64,000 nucleotides of DNA from Nocardia brasiliensis IFM 10847 (GCF_000710915.1 NZ_BAUA01000174.1:62001-126000); one strand, 5' to 3'; shown: positions 34,839 to 44,072, numbered from the stretch's first letter. The notes: a model not told the origin generated them from the sequence alone. Program-made: numbers and translations.

Positions 34839-34910
34839 TGGGCGCAGAGGGGATCGAACCCCCGACCGCTGGTGTGTAAAACCAGAGCTCTACCGCTGAG
34901 CTATACGCCC
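34839..34910 (-). tRNA. tRNA-Val (anticodon TAC)
   Basis: The minus strand folds as a 72-base tRNA: acceptor stem GGGCGTA with TGCGCCC and discriminator A, D-arm AGCTCAGCGGTAGAGCT, anticodon stem CTGGT/ACCAG enclosing TTTACAC (anticodon TAC), and T-arm GGGGGTTCGATCCCC. CCA is not encoded. A valine tRNA also lies beside ahpE in mycobacteria, from memory, which supports the synteny of the region. Confidence 0.95.
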
Positions 34911-34996
34911 TCGACCTTGTCGGCCGGGTTATGAATTTAGCGTGGGGGTGGGGGTTATCCCAAGCCGACTGGTCAGGGCCCTTTTTTGCGGGAGGG

Positions 34997-35461
34997 CTAG
35001 GAGTCCAGGGCGGCGAGGGCTTTCTCCCAGGCTGCCTGGTCGCGGGGTTCGCCGGGGGCGTTCATCTCGGCGAAGCGGATGCGGCCTTCACGGTCTACGA
35101 CGAAGGTGCCGCGGTTGGGGTAGCCGGACTTCTGGTTGAAGACGTCGTAGGCCTGGGCCACGGCGCCGTGTGGCCAGAAGTCGGACAGCAGGGGGAAGGT
35201 GTAGCCCTGCTCGGCGGCCCAGATCTTGTGGGTGGGCGGCGGGCCGACGGAGATCGCGAGGATCTCCGCGTTGTCGTTCTGGAACTTGGGCAGCTCGTCG
35301 CGCACCTTGCACAGTTCACCTTGGCAGATGCCGGTGAAGGCGAGCGGGTAGAAGACGATGAGCACGTTCTTCTTCCCGCGGTAGTCGGACAGGCTGACGT
35401 CCTGGTTGTTCTGGTCCTTGAGCGTGAAATCCGGCGCGACAGTGCCAACTTCGAGCGGCAT
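34997..35461 (-). CDS. ahpE: One-Cys peroxiredoxin AhpE
   Basis: A 154-residue thioredoxin-fold peroxidase with the peroxiredoxin active site FYPLAFTGICQGELC: Cys46 is peroxidatic (Cys45 in M. tuberculosis AhpE) and Cys51 may be a partner. The opening is VGTVAPDFTLKDQNNQDVSLSDYRGKKNVLIVFYP and the end GTFVVDREGRIRFAEMNAPGEPRD. It reduces hydroperoxides and peroxynitrite in the cytosol. It is followed by no partner gene; its neighbour upstream is the DUF3052 gene on the same strand, the same order as Rv2238c-Rv2239c. Confidence 0.93.
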   Translation of the reverse strand: MPLEVGTVAPDFTLKDQNNQDVSLSDYRGKKNVLIVFYPLAFTGICQGELCKVRDELPKFQNDNAEILAISVGPPPTHKIWAAEQGYTFPLLSDFWPHGAVAQAYDVFNQKSGYPNRGTFVVDREGRIRFAEMNAPGEPRDQAAWEKALAALDS

Positions 35462-35536
35462 CGCAAATCCTCCATCGTGTCGGTTTTCCGCCGGGCGGCG
35501 TGTTCACCGCCCGGCGACACCATAGCGAAAGGTGGG

Positions 35537-35959
35537 TCAGCGCTGCTTCGAGGGCGCCTTCGGTTGCACCAGGCGGCTGCCCGCCCAGGTTCCCAAGCTG
35601 ATCGCCGAAGTCTGAGTCAGACCGGCGGTCGGTGCGGATTCAGCGATTTCGCTCGGTTCCACATGGCCCGGATGTCCGGTCTTGGGCGTGAGTACCCAGA
35701 CGAAGCCTTCGTCGGCGAGTGGTCCGATCGCATCCATCAGGGCGTCGACCAGGTCACCGTCGCCATCGCGCCACCACAGCAGCACGACGTCGATTACTTC
35801 GTCGGAATCCTCATCGACGAGCTCGCTGCCGATCGACTCCTCGACGTCGGCCCGCAGGTCGTCGTCGACGTCATCGTCCCAGCCCAATTCCTGGACAACC
35901 ATGCCGTGTGTAATGCCAAGCTTCTGAGCGTAGTTCTGCGCGTCCGCCGCGGCGACCAC
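35537..35959 (-). CDS. DUF3052-family protein
   Basis: A 140-residue acidic protein. The GTG at 35959 has GAGGAGG eight bases before and is preferred over an upstream ATG at 36007. The sequence opens VVAAADAQNYAQKLGITHGMVVQELGWDDDVDDDLRADVEE, then VDVVLLWWRDGDGDLVDALMDAIGPLADEGFVWVLTPKTG, characteristic of DUF3052 (Rv2239c-like). The family is conserved throughout actinobacteria next to aceE, but its function is not established. The last 25 residues, rich in Ser, Thr and Lys, are probably flexible. Confidence 0.88.
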   Translation of the reverse strand: MVAAADAQNYAQKLGITHGMVVQELGWDDDVDDDLRADVEESIGSELVDEDSDEVIDVVLLWWRDGDGDLVDALMDAIGPLADEGFVWVLTPKTGHPGHVEPSEIAESAPTAGLTQTSAISLGTWAGSRLVQPKAPSKQR

Positions 35960-36074
35960 GGTGGTGTCCTCCTCAACTCCCGACAATAGGTAGTTGCAAG
36001 CGAACATGGTTATGGCTCTCAGCGCAAGCCGATCGACAGAAATAGGCCCGGAATGTCGCGAGAAGATGTGCGCT

Positions 36075-36632
36075 TCAGCGTTTCGGGCAGGCGTCGCGCA
36101 CGGCGTTTCGCGCGTCGTTGACCCGCCTGCTCGCGTCGTTGAGCGGGCCGACCGGCGCGGTGTAGGTCATCTTGCGGGTTTCGGCCGACAGCGCGCGGGC
36201 GGCGTTGACGTAGTCGGTGAATTTGGCAGCCAGATCGGCGGGCATGGCGTCCTTGGCGGTGCTGATCCCGGTCTCCACCTTGTTGGCGGCGTCATCGAGG
36301 GTCGACGCGGCGAGTTCTCGTTTGGCGGCGTAGTCGCCGGCGTTGGCGTCGTGCGCGTCGATGAACTCGTTGTATTTGGACACGCCGACGCCGGTGGTGG
36401 TGGGGAACTGGGCGCAGTTGTCGCCGATCGCCTTGGTCTGCGCGGCAGCTCGTTTGGAGGAGGTCGCGGCGGCGGAGGAGGCGGCTGCCTCGGTCTTGTA
36501 GGCGGCCAGATCCGCGGTGTTGGGATTGGGCGTACCGTGGACCCGGTTGCCGCAGCCCGCGACGACCAGTCCGACCGCCACTGCCCCGGTCGCGCAGATC
36601 AGTCCGAATCGGCGTGGGTCCAGCGTTCTCAC
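36075..36632 (-). CDS. Lipoprotein of unknown function (Rv2240c position)
   Basis: A 185-residue protein with signal peptide FGLICATGAVAVGLVVAGCG (lipobox VVAGC) and a mature region that is nearly all helical and Ala-rich (TADLAAYKTEAAASSAAATSSKRAAAQTKAIGDNC, then ANKVETGISTAKDAMPADLAAKFTDYVNAARALSAETRKMTY). It has two Cys outside the lipobox that may form a bridge. It occupies the place of Rv2240c between the DUF3052 gene and aceE. Function unknown; attached to the outer face of the plasma membrane. Confidence 0.8.
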   Translation of the reverse strand: MRTLDPRRFGLICATGAVAVGLVVAGCGNRVHGTPNPNTADLAAYKTEAAASSAAATSSKRAAAQTKAIGDNCAQFPTTTGVGVSKYNEFIDAHDANAGDYAAKRELAASTLDDAANKVETGISTAKDAMPADLAAKFTDYVNAARALSAETRKMTYTAPVGPLNDASRRVNDARNAVRDACPKR

Positions 36633-36684
36633 TCGTCCTCCCGGTCAGGTCTGAACAACGTCGAAAAACTACAGCGGCCTGGGC

Positions 36685-36839
36685 GCATAAGGGAGCGCCG
36701 CGAGCGTATCGAAAGACGCAGCGCCCCTGGGCAGCATGGAGCCGAGCGTCGGCGAGGCGCAGCCATGAGCGAGCGTAGCGAGTGAATCGAAGACACAGCG
36801 CCTCTGGGCAACATGGAGCAGAGCGCCAGCGAGGCGCAC
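36685..36839. repeat. Two degenerate tandem repeats of about 77 bp
   Basis: Two diverged units share the string order CATnAGnGAGCG, nATCGAAnGAC, CAGCGCC, CTGGGCA, CATGGAGC and GGCGAGGCGCA, at a period of 77-79 bases. They lie between the lipoprotein and aceE genes, 180 bases before the aceE start. No protein is encoded. This style of GAGCG-rich interspersed repeat is seen in nocardial genomes; its role is unknown. Confidence 0.7.
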
Positions 36840-37020
36840 GCCAATGTTGCCCAGCGCACGGTACTGGAGTTCCTGCTGACATGATGACCTGGGGCACACC
36901 ATCGGGAAGGATGGAGGGTGCGCCCGAACCTTTCGTAGAACGAGTGGTACGCAGACCCACGCGACGCCACTCAGGGATACCGACGCCATCCGCATGTCCA
37001 CCCCTGTACGAGGAGCAGAT

Positions 37021-39930
37021 TTGACCGACCTGATCCACTCTTCCGCTCCAGCGCAATCCGCTGGATCCGATGCCGCCCCCGCTCCCGCCGCAGGCCGCGA
37101 TCCGAACGGATCGTCAGCTCCGGCTGGACGGGTGCGGGTAATCCGCGAAGGGGTGGCGTCCTACCTACCGGACATCGACCCGGAGGAAACCAGCGAATGG
37201 CTCGAGTCGTTCGATGAAATGCTCGACCGGGAGGGCCCGGGTCGAGCGCGTTACCTCATGCTCCGCCTGTTGGAGCGGGCCGGTGAACGCCGTGTCGCCA
37301 TCCCCGCCTTGACCTCCACCGACTACGTCAACACGATCCCCACCGAGAACGAGCCGTGGTTCCCCGGCGACGAAGAGGTGGAGCGGCGCTTCCGCGCCTG
37401 GATCCGCTGGAACGCCGCGATCATGGTGCATCGCGCCCAGCGTCCCGGAATCGGTGTGGGCGGCCATATTTCGACCTATGCGTCCTCGGCGGCGCTGTAC
37501 GAGGTCGGCTTCAACCACTTCTTTCGCGGCAAGGACCACTCCGGCGGCGGCGATTCGATCTTCATCCAGGGTCACGCCTCGCCGGGTATCTACGCGCGCG
37601 CTTTCCTCGAGGGCAGGCTCGGCACCGACCGGCTCGACGGCTTCCGGCAGGAGTACAGCCACGGCGGCCCCGGCCACGGTCTGCCGTCGTACCCGCACCC
37701 GCGGCTGATGTCGGACTTCTGGGAGTTCCCGACCGTGTCGATGGGCCTGGGCCCGATGAACGCCATCTATCAGGCGCGGTTCAACCACTACCTGCACGAC
37801 CGCGGCATCAAGGACACCTCCGATCAGCACGTGTGGGCGTTCCTCGGTGACGGTGAGATGGACGAGCCGGAGTCGCGCGGTCTCGCGCACGTCGCGGCGC
37901 TGGAGGGCCTGGACAACCTGACCTTCGTGGTCAACTGCAACCTGCAGCGGCTGGACGGCCCGGTGCGCGGCAACGGCAAGATCATCCAGGAACTGGAGTC
38001 GTTCTTCCGCGGCGCCGGCTGGAACGTCATCAAGGTGATCTGGGGCCGCGAGTGGGACGCGCTGCTCGGCGCGGATCGCGATGGCGCACTGGTGAATCTG
38101 ATGAACACCACGGCCGACGGCGACTACCAGACCTACAAGGCCAACGACGGCGCGTACGTGCGCGACCACTTCTTCGGCCGGGACCCGCGCACCAAGGCGC
38201 TGGTGCAGGATCTGTCCGATCAGGACATCTGGAACCTCAAGCGCGGCGGCCACGACTATCGCAAGGTGTACGCCGCCTACGCGGCCGCGATGGCGCACAA
38301 GGGCCAGCCGACGGTGATCCTGGCCAAGACCATCAAGGGCTATACCCTCGGCAAGCACTTCGAGGGCCGCAACGCCACGCACCAGATGAAGAAGCTGACG
38401 TTGCAGGACCTCAAGGACTTCCGCGATCTGCAGCGAATTCCGATCAGCGACGCGGAATTGGAGAAAGATCCGTACCTGCCGCCGTACTATCACCCGGGCA
38501 TGGAGGCGCGGGAGATCCAGTACATGCTGGATCGCCGCAAGGCGCTCGGCGGCTACTTGCCCGAGCGTCGCACCACAGCAAAGCCGCTGCAACTCCCCGG
38601 TGACGAGGCGTACAAGTCGGTGCGCAAGGGCTCCGGGAAGCAGAACGTGGCGACCACGATGGCGCTCGTGCGGCTGATGAAGGAGCTGTTGCGGGACAAG
38701 GAGATCGGCAAGCGGATCGTGCCGATCATCCCCGACGAGGCCCGTACCTTCGGCATGGACTCGTGGTTCCCTTCGTTGAAGATCTACAACCGCAACGGGC
38801 AGTTGTACACATCGGTCGACGCGGAATTGATGCTTGCCTACAAAGAGAGCTCGGTCGGGCAGATCCTGCACGAGGGCATCAACGAGGCCGGTTCGACCGC
38901 TTCGTTCACCGCGGCGGGCACCTCGTACGCGACGCACGGCGAGCCGATGATCCCGCTGTACATCTTCTACTCGATGTTCGGTTTCCAGCGCACCGGCGAC
39001 GGGCTGTGGGCCGCGGCGGATCAGCTCGCCCGCGGATTCGTGCTCGGAGCAACCGCCGGGCGAACCACGCTGACCGGTGAGGGTCTGCAGCACAACGACG
39101 GCCACTCGCTGCTGCTGGCCTCCACCAACCCCGCGGTGGTCACCTACGACCCGGCCTTCGCCTACGAGATCGCGCACATCGTGCGTGACGGCCTGCGCCG
39201 GATGTACGGCGGCGGCGCACCGGAACCGCTCCCGTACTCGGTGCCCGGCACCGATACGCGCAAGGCCGACGGCGGCTTCGGCGGCGAGGACGTCTTCTAC
39301 TACATCACCCTCTACAACGAGCCGTACCAGCAGCCGGCCGAGCCCGCCGAGCTCGACGTCGACGGTCTGCTCAAGGGCCTCTACCTGTACCAGCGCGGGG
39401 GAGAAGGCGATGTGCGGGCCCAGATCCTGGTCTCCGGCGTGACGGTGCCGGACGGTCTGCGCGCGCAGGCGCTGCTCGCCGAGGACTGGGGTGTGCAGGC
39501 CGACGTCTGGTCCGCCACCTCGTGGGGCGAGCTGCGCAAGGAGGCGTTGCAGAAGGAGATCGCCGCGCTGCGCTTCCCGGACGAAGATCACGGTGTGCCA
39601 TATATCACCGAGGCGCTCTCCCGGGCCGAGGGTCCCTACGTGGCCGCGACCGACTGGATGCGCGCGGTGCCGGACCAGGTGCGCAAGTGGGTACCGGGCG
39701 AGTTCGTCACGCTGGGCACCGACGGTTTCGGCTTCTCCGACACCAGGGCCGCGGCGCGTCGCGTGTTCAACGTCGACGCGCAGTCGATCGTGGTGGCCGC
39801 GCTGTCGGGGCTGGCCAAGGCCGGCAAGATCGACCCGGCGAAGGTGATCGAGGCGGCCGCGAAATACCGCATCGATGATGTCGACGCCGCGCCGAAGAAC
39901 GCCTCGAGTTCCGACGGGGACGGCGAGTAG
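37021..39930 (+). CDS. aceE: Pyruvate dehydrogenase E1 component, homodimeric
   Basis: A 969-residue enzyme (family 880-930 plus an N-terminal linker). A TTG at 37021 is chosen because GAGGAG precedes it by six bases; an ATG at 36994 in frame is an alternative. The thiamine diphosphate motif is FLGDGEMDEPESRGLAHVAALEGLDNLTFVVNCNLQ near residue 280, and QRIPISDAELEKDPYLPPYYHPG is the usual mid-region. E1 decarboxylates pyruvate and passes the acetyl group to the lipoyl E2, giving acetyl-CoA, the precursor used by the FAS-II genes directly downstream. The regulator gene follows after 11 bases. Confidence 0.96.
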   Translation: MTDLIHSSAPAQSAGSDAAPAPAAGRDPNGSSAPAGRVRVIREGVASYLPDIDPEETSEWLESFDEMLDREGPGRARYLMLRLLERAGERRVAIPALTSTDYVNTIPTENEPWFPGDEEVERRFRAWIRWNAAIMVHRAQRPGIGVGGHISTYASSAALYEVGFNHFFRGKDHSGGGDSIFIQGHASPGIYARAFLEGRLGTDRLDGFRQEYSHGGPGHGLPSYPHPRLMSDFWEFPTVSMGLGPMNAIYQARFNHYLHDRGIKDTSDQHVWAFLGDGEMDEPESRGLAHVAALEGLDNLTFVVNCNLQRLDGPVRGNGKIIQELESFFRGAGWNVIKVIWGREWDALLGADRDGALVNLMNTTADGDYQTYKANDGAYVRDHFFGRDPRTKALVQDLSDQDIWNLKRGGHDYRKVYAAYAAAMAHKGQPTVILAKTIKGYTLGKHFEGRNATHQMKKLTLQDLKDFRDLQRIPISDAELEKDPYLPPYYHPGMEAREIQYMLDRRKALGGYLPERRTTAKPLQLPGDEAYKSVRKGSGKQNVATTMALVRLMKELLRDKEIGKRIVPIIPDEARTFGMDSWFPSLKIYNRNGQLYTSVDAELMLAYKESSVGQILHEGINEAGSTASFTAAGTSYATHGEPMIPLYIFYSMFGFQRTGDGLWAAADQLARGFVLGATAGRTTLTGEGLQHNDGHSLLLASTNPAVVTYDPAFAYEIAHIVRDGLRRMYGGGAPEPLPYSVPGTDTRKADGGFGGEDVFYYITLYNEPYQQPAEPAELDVDGLLKGLYLYQRGGEGDVRAQILVSGVTVPDGLRAQALLAEDWGVQADVWSATSWGELRKEALQKEIAALRFPDEDHGVPYITEALSRAEGPYVAATDWMRAVPDQVRKWVPGEFVTLGTDGFGFSDTRAAARRVFNVDAQSIVVAALSGLAKAGKIDPAKVIEAAAKYRIDDVDAAPKNASSSDGDGE

Positions 39931-39941
39931 CGGACGATTGA

Positions 39942-41276
39942 ATGGTGGACCGTAAACCGCCGCGGCCGCGCCGGATCTCCGAGGGCTCGTCCGAGCACGA
40001 GGTGTATCTGCCGACGGGCGCGCTCTCCCCGAACCGGCAAACCCGCGACCCGCTGCCGGACACGCTGCTCAAACGGGTGAAGCAGTTCTCCGGACGCCTC
40101 TCCACCGAGGCGGTCGGGTCGATGCAGGATCGGTTGCCGTTCTTCGCCGATCTGGACGCCGCGCAGCGCGCCGGCGTTCAGATGCTGGTGCAGACCGCGG
40201 TGGTGAACTTCCTGGAGTGGTTGCAGGACCCGGACAGCGATATCCGGTTCAGCCTCGACGCGTTCCAGGTGATTCCGCAGGATCTGGCGCGGCGGCTCAC
40301 GCTGCGCCAGACCGTGGACATGGTCCGGGTGGCCATGGAGTTCTTCGAACAGTGGCTGCCCGCGCTCGCGCGCAACGACCGGCAGCTGGTCGCGTTGACC
40401 GAGGCGGTGCTGCGATACGGGCGTGAGCTCGGTTTCGCGGCCGCCTCGGTGTACGCGAGCGCCGCCGAATCCCGGGGCGCGTGGGACACCCGGCTGGAAG
40501 CGCTGGTGGTCGACGCGGTGGTCCGCGGCGACACCGGTCCCGACATGCTGTCCCGGGCCGCGACGCTGAACTGGGACGCCACCGCGCCCGCGACCGTGCT
40601 GGTGGGCACGCCGCCGCCGGAGCACGGCATGTCGTCGGTGGGGTCGGTGCACGCGATCGCGGCCCGGCACGGCCGGGCGGCACTGGCCGTGGTGCAGGGC
40701 ACGCGCTTGGTGATGGTGGTGAGCGGGCACCTGGGTGAGTCGTCCTATATATCCCCGTTCCTCGCGGATCTGCTCGCCGAGGTCTTCTCCGACGGTCCCG
40801 TGGTGATCGGCCCGACCACCCGCACGCTGGGCGCCGCGCACGCCAGCGCGGTCGAAGCGCTGGCCGGAATGGAGGCCGTGGTGGGCTGGCGCGGGGCGCC
40901 ACGCCCGGTGCATGCGACCGAATTGCTGCCCGAACGCGCTTTGCTCGGCGATCGAGCTGCGGTCGAGGCGTTGAACGAGTATCTTGTCCTTCCGTTGGCC
41001 GCGGCGGGATCGGCGCTGGCGGACACCCTCGAGGCCTATCTGGATTGCGGTGGCGCTGTCGAGACTTGTGCCCGTCAGTTGTACGTCCATCCAAATACCG
41101 TTCGCTACCGCCTCAAACGGATCGCCGAAATCACGGGTCGTGATCCGATGAATCCGCGGGACGCGTATGTGCTCAGAATCGCCGCCACAGTGGGTCGTTT
41201 GACACGAACCCGTAACGAATCGTCAACACCTACCCCAGAGGCCACTCATCTCGCCCTGGGCAACGAGGGGCTGTAA
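39942..41276 (+). CDS. mabR: PucR-type regulator of the FAS-II operon (MabR/Rv2242-like)
   Basis: A 444-residue protein with a helical N-terminal domain (LLKRVKQFSGRLSTEAVGSMQDRLPFF, then SLDAFQVIPQDLARRLTLRQTVDMVRVAMEFFEQWLP), a GGDEF-like middle, and a C-terminal PucR helix-turn-helix with LEAYLDCGGAVETCARQLYVHPNTVRYRLKRIAEITGRDP. It lies between aceE and fabD exactly as Rv2242 does in M. tuberculosis, where that protein (MabR) regulates the FAS-II operon. The perfect palindrome at 41316-41340, between this gene and fabD, is a likely binding site. Confidence 0.92.
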   Translation: MVDRKPPRPRRISEGSSEHEVYLPTGALSPNRQTRDPLPDTLLKRVKQFSGRLSTEAVGSMQDRLPFFADLDAAQRAGVQMLVQTAVVNFLEWLQDPDSDIRFSLDAFQVIPQDLARRLTLRQTVDMVRVAMEFFEQWLPALARNDRQLVALTEAVLRYGRELGFAAASVYASAAESRGAWDTRLEALVVDAVVRGDTGPDMLSRAATLNWDATAPATVLVGTPPPEHGMSSVGSVHAIAARHGRAALAVVQGTRLVMVVSGHLGESSYISPFLADLLAEVFSDGPVVIGPTTRTLGAAHASAVEALAGMEAVVGWRGAPRPVHATELLPERALLGDRAAVEALNEYLVLPLAAAGSALADTLEAYLDCGGAVETCARQLYVHPNTVRYRLKRIAEITGRDPMNPRDAYVLRIAATVGRLTRTRNESSTPTPEATHLALGNEGL

Positions 41277-41315
41277 CGGAAATCGTGGGTTGTTCGATCC
41301 GAACAGCCCACATGC

Positions 41316-41340
41316 CGTTTTGTGGGAGTCCCACAAAACG
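41316..41340. promoter_or_regulatory. 11-bp perfect inverted repeat before fabD
   Basis: CGTTTTGTGGG and CCCACAAAACG flank a three-base centre (AGT). It lies 40 bases after the regulator gene and 63 before the fabD start. The position matches the promoter region bound by MabR/FasR-type regulators; a terminator is less likely as no T run follows and the operon continues. Confidence 0.75.
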
Positions 41341-41403
41341 CGGCGGCAAGCTTCATTCGCGTCGACATCTCCTGCGGGGTGCCTCACAGTGTTCTCTTAG
41401 GGA

Positions 41404-42318
41404 GTGATCGCGTTGTTCGCCCCTGGACAGGGGTCCCAGACTCCCGGCATGCTCGCGCCTTGGCTCGACCTCCCTGGCGCGCATGACCGGCTCACTCTCT
41501 GGTCCATGGCCGCAGGCCTGGACCTGGTCCGCCTCGGCACCACGGCGACGGCCGAGGAAATCACGGATACCGCCGTGACGCAGCCACTGGTCGTGGCCGC
41601 CGCGTTGCTCGCGTACACGCAAATCCCCACGGATTCACTTCCGGCCGCTACCATCGTCGCCGGACACTCGGTCGGCGAACTCGCCGCCGCCGCGGTCGCC
41701 GGGGTCATCTCGCCCGACGACGCGGTGAAATTGGCCGCCATCCGCGGAGCGGAAATGGCCAAGGCGTGCGCGTTGGAGCCGACCGGCATGTCCGCCGTGC
41801 TCGGTGGCGATGAGGCCACCGTGCTCGCGCGACTCGCGGAACTCGACCTGATTCCGGCCAACCGCAACGCGGTCGGGCAGATCGTCGCCGCGGGTCGGCT
41901 GGACGCATTGGCGGAACTGGCCGCGAACCCGCCGGAGAAGGCGCGGATTCGCGCGCTGCCCGTCGCGGGTGCGTTCCACACCGAGTTCATGGCTTCGGCG
42001 CAGGACGCTGTGACCGATGCCATATCGCAGATCGTGCCGAACGAGCCGACGCGGCTGCTGCTGTCGAACTTCGACGGTCAGCCGGTCAGCTCGGGACGTG
42101 ATGCGATCAACAAGCTCGCGGCCCAGGTCACCAGGCCCGTCCGTTGGGATCTGTGCACCGAAACCGTAAGGCAGGCAGAGGTTTCCATGGTGGCGGAGTT
42201 GCCGCCGGCGGGCACCCTTGTCGGTATCGCGAAGCGGGAGCTGAAGGGCACGCGCACACTGGCCCTGAAGACCCCCGAAGACCTCCCCGCGTTGGCCGGG
42301 GTGAGCATCTCCGGCTAG
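41404..42318 (+). CDS. fabD: Malonyl-CoA:ACP transacylase
   Basis: A 304-residue enzyme starting at a GTG. It has the opening LFAPGQGSQTPGML, the nucleophile motif GHSVGE with Ser89, and the catalytic-His segment VAGAFHTEFM. It loads malonyl units from CoA onto the acyl carrier AcpM for the FAS-II and mycolate elongation cycle. First gene of the fabD-acpM-kasA-accD6 set; a 120-base gap follows before acpM. Confidence 0.95.
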   Translation: MIALFAPGQGSQTPGMLAPWLDLPGAHDRLTLWSMAAGLDLVRLGTTATAEEITDTAVTQPLVVAAALLAYTQIPTDSLPAATIVAGHSVGELAAAAVAGVISPDDAVKLAAIRGAEMAKACALEPTGMSAVLGGDEATVLARLAELDLIPANRNAVGQIVAAGRLDALAELAANPPEKARIRALPVAGAFHTEFMASAQDAVTDAISQIVPNEPTRLLLSNFDGQPVSSGRDAINKLAAQVTRPVRWDLCTETVRQAEVSMVAELPPAGTLVGIAKRELKGTRTLALKTPEDLPALAGVSISG

Positions 42319-42438
42319 CTTTTTCCGGCAGCCATGCATCGGTATGCACGGTTGTGACCGAGCGGACGTAACCATCGCCCGCCTCGATCCGAAAAAAACA
42401 GGTACGAGCCCTACAAAGAACAAGAAGGGAGCCACGAA

Positions 42439-42738
42439 GTGGCCGCTCTGACCCAGGAACAAATCGTCGAGGAACTCGGCAAGATCATCGAAGAGGTGAC
42501 GGGTATCGAACCCTCCGAGGTGACGATCGAGAAGTCCTTCGTCGATGACCTGGACATCGACTCGCTGTCCATGGTCGAGATTGCGGTGCAGACCGAGGAC
42601 AAGTACGGCGTGAAGATCCCGGACGAGGATCTGGCCAGCCTGAAGACGGTCGGCGACGCGGTCGCCTACATCCAGAAGCTCGAGGCCGAGAACGCTGACG
42701 CGGCCGCGGAGCTCAAGGCCAAGTTCGACGCCGAGTAG
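42439..42738 (+). CDS. acpM: Meromycolate-type acyl carrier protein
   Basis: A 99-residue acidic protein from a GTG at 42439 with AAGGGAG upstream. Helix II opens with DIDSLSMVEIAVQTEDKYGVKIPDEDL, where Ser42 of DSLSM carries the 4'-phosphopantetheine. The C-terminal extension after the four-helix core (KLEAENADAAAELKAKFDAE) is longer than in E. coli AcpP and typical of AcpM in mycolate producers. It is 10 bases before kasA. Confidence 0.94.
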   Translation: MAALTQEQIVEELGKIIEEVTGIEPSEVTIEKSFVDDLDIDSLSMVEIAVQTEDKYGVKIPDEDLASLKTVGDAVAYIQKLEAENADAAAELKAKFDAE

Positions 42739-42748
42739 GGCCGACACT

Positions 42749-43999
42749 GTGACCACTCCTTCCACCTTGAACGGGAATTTCCCCAACGTCGTCGTCACTA
42801 GCCTGGCGGCGACCACGTCGATCGCGGGTGACGTCGATGCGACGTGGAAGGGACTCCTCAACGGCGAGAGCGGTATCGACGTTCTCGAGGATTCCTTCGT
42901 CGAGGAATACGACCTTCCGGTCCGCATCGGCGGTCACCTGAAGGTCCGGCCCGAGACCCTGCTCACCCGAGTCGAGTGCCGGCGCATGGCGTACGTCGAG
43001 CAGCTCGCGACCGTGCTCGGTCGCGAAGTCTGGCGTAACGCGGGCAGCCCGGAGGTCGACCCGGAACGGCTGGGTGTGGCCATCGGAACCGGGTTGGGTG
43101 GCGGCGACGCCCTCATCGACTCGGTGGACAAGCTGAAGAACGGTGGCTATCGCAAGATCTCGCCGTTGGCTGTGCAGATGGTCATGCCGAACGGTCCTTC
43201 GGCCGTTGTCGGCCTCGAATTGAAGGCCAGGGCAGGAGTGGTCACTCCGGTCTCGGCATGCTCGTCTGGCTCCGAGGCCATCGCCAACGCATGGCGGATG
43301 ATCGTCATGGGCGATGCGGACATGGTCGTCACCGGTGGTGTCGAGGGTTACATCGACTCGGTGCCGATCGCGGCGTTCAGCATGATGCGCGCCATGAGCA
43401 CCCGCAACGACGACCCGAAGGGTGCCTCGCGTCCGTTCGACAAGGACCGCGACGGTTTCGTCTTCGGTGAGGCGGGCGCCCTGATGGTCATCGAGACCGA
43501 GGAGCACGCCAAGGCGCGTGGGGCCACCATCCACGCTCGCCTGCTCGGTGCCGGTATCACCTCGGACGGCTTCCACCTGGTTGCCCCCGCCCCGGACGGC
43601 GTCGGCGCCGCACGGGCGATGAAGCGGGCGATGCAGACCGCGGGTCTGACCGCCAAGGACATCACCCACGTCAACGCGCACGCCACCGCGACACCGATCG
43701 GCGACACCGCCGAGGCCAACGCGATCAGCCTCGCCGTCGGCAAGCACGCTTCGGTGTACGCCCCGAAATCCGCACTGGGCCACTCGATCGGCGCCGTCGG
43801 CGCACTCGAGTCCGTGCTGACCGTGCTCAGCATCCGGGACGGCATCGTCCCGCCGACGCTGAACCTGGAGAACCAGGACCCGGCCATCGATCTGGACGTG
43901 GTGCACGGCGAGGCGCGCCGGCAGGAGATCGAGTACGCGATCAACAACTCCTTCGGTTTCGGTGGGCACAATGTCGCGCTCGCCTTCGGTCGGGCCTAG
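42749..43999 (+). CDS. kasA: Beta-ketoacyl-ACP synthase KasA
   Basis: A 416-residue condensing enzyme of the KAS II type starting at a GTG. The catalytic triad is Cys171 in VSACSSGSEA (same residue number as in M. tuberculosis KasA), the first His in NAHATATPIGD and the second in KSALGHSIGAVGA. It elongates acyl-AcpM with malonyl-AcpM. In M. tuberculosis a paralogue kasB follows; here the gene after kasA is accD6, with a strong hairpin between them. Confidence 0.95.
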   Translation: MTTPSTLNGNFPNVVVTSLAATTSIAGDVDATWKGLLNGESGIDVLEDSFVEEYDLPVRIGGHLKVRPETLLTRVECRRMAYVEQLATVLGREVWRNAGSPEVDPERLGVAIGTGLGGGDALIDSVDKLKNGGYRKISPLAVQMVMPNGPSAVVGLELKARAGVVTPVSACSSGSEAIANAWRMIVMGDADMVVTGGVEGYIDSVPIAAFSMMRAMSTRNDDPKGASRPFDKDRDGFVFGEAGALMVIETEEHAKARGATIHARLLGAGITSDGFHLVAPAPDGVGAARAMKRAMQTAGLTAKDITHVNAHATATPIGDTAEANAISLAVGKHASVYAPKSALGHSIGAVGALESVLTVLSIRDGIVPPTLNLENQDPAIDLDVVHGEARRQEIEYAINNSFGFGGHNVALAFGRA

Positions 44000-44023
44000 C
44001 CGCATCGACTGAGACTGCTCGAA

Positions 44024-44072
44024 CGATCCCGGCGGGATCTGCCGCTTCGACGGCCAGATCCCGCCGGGATCG
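44024..44072 (+). terminator. 18-bp perfect hairpin between kasA and accD6
   Basis: CGATCCCGGCGGGATCTG and CAGATCCCGCCGGGATCG form a perfect 18-bp stem, with CCG/CGG adding three pairs around a six-base loop; CCATTTTG follows. It lies 24 bases after the kasA stop and 53 before accD6. It could be a terminator, or an attenuator or processing site lowering accD6 expression. Confidence 0.7.

Noticed and set aside
34839..34910. tRNA as integration site of a mobile island
   Set aside because: No integrase gene and no repeat of the tRNA 3' end was noticed nearby.
37165..39591. 808-codon antisense frame over aceE
   Set aside because: Same shadow effect; residue composition is arginine- and valine-rich without family features.
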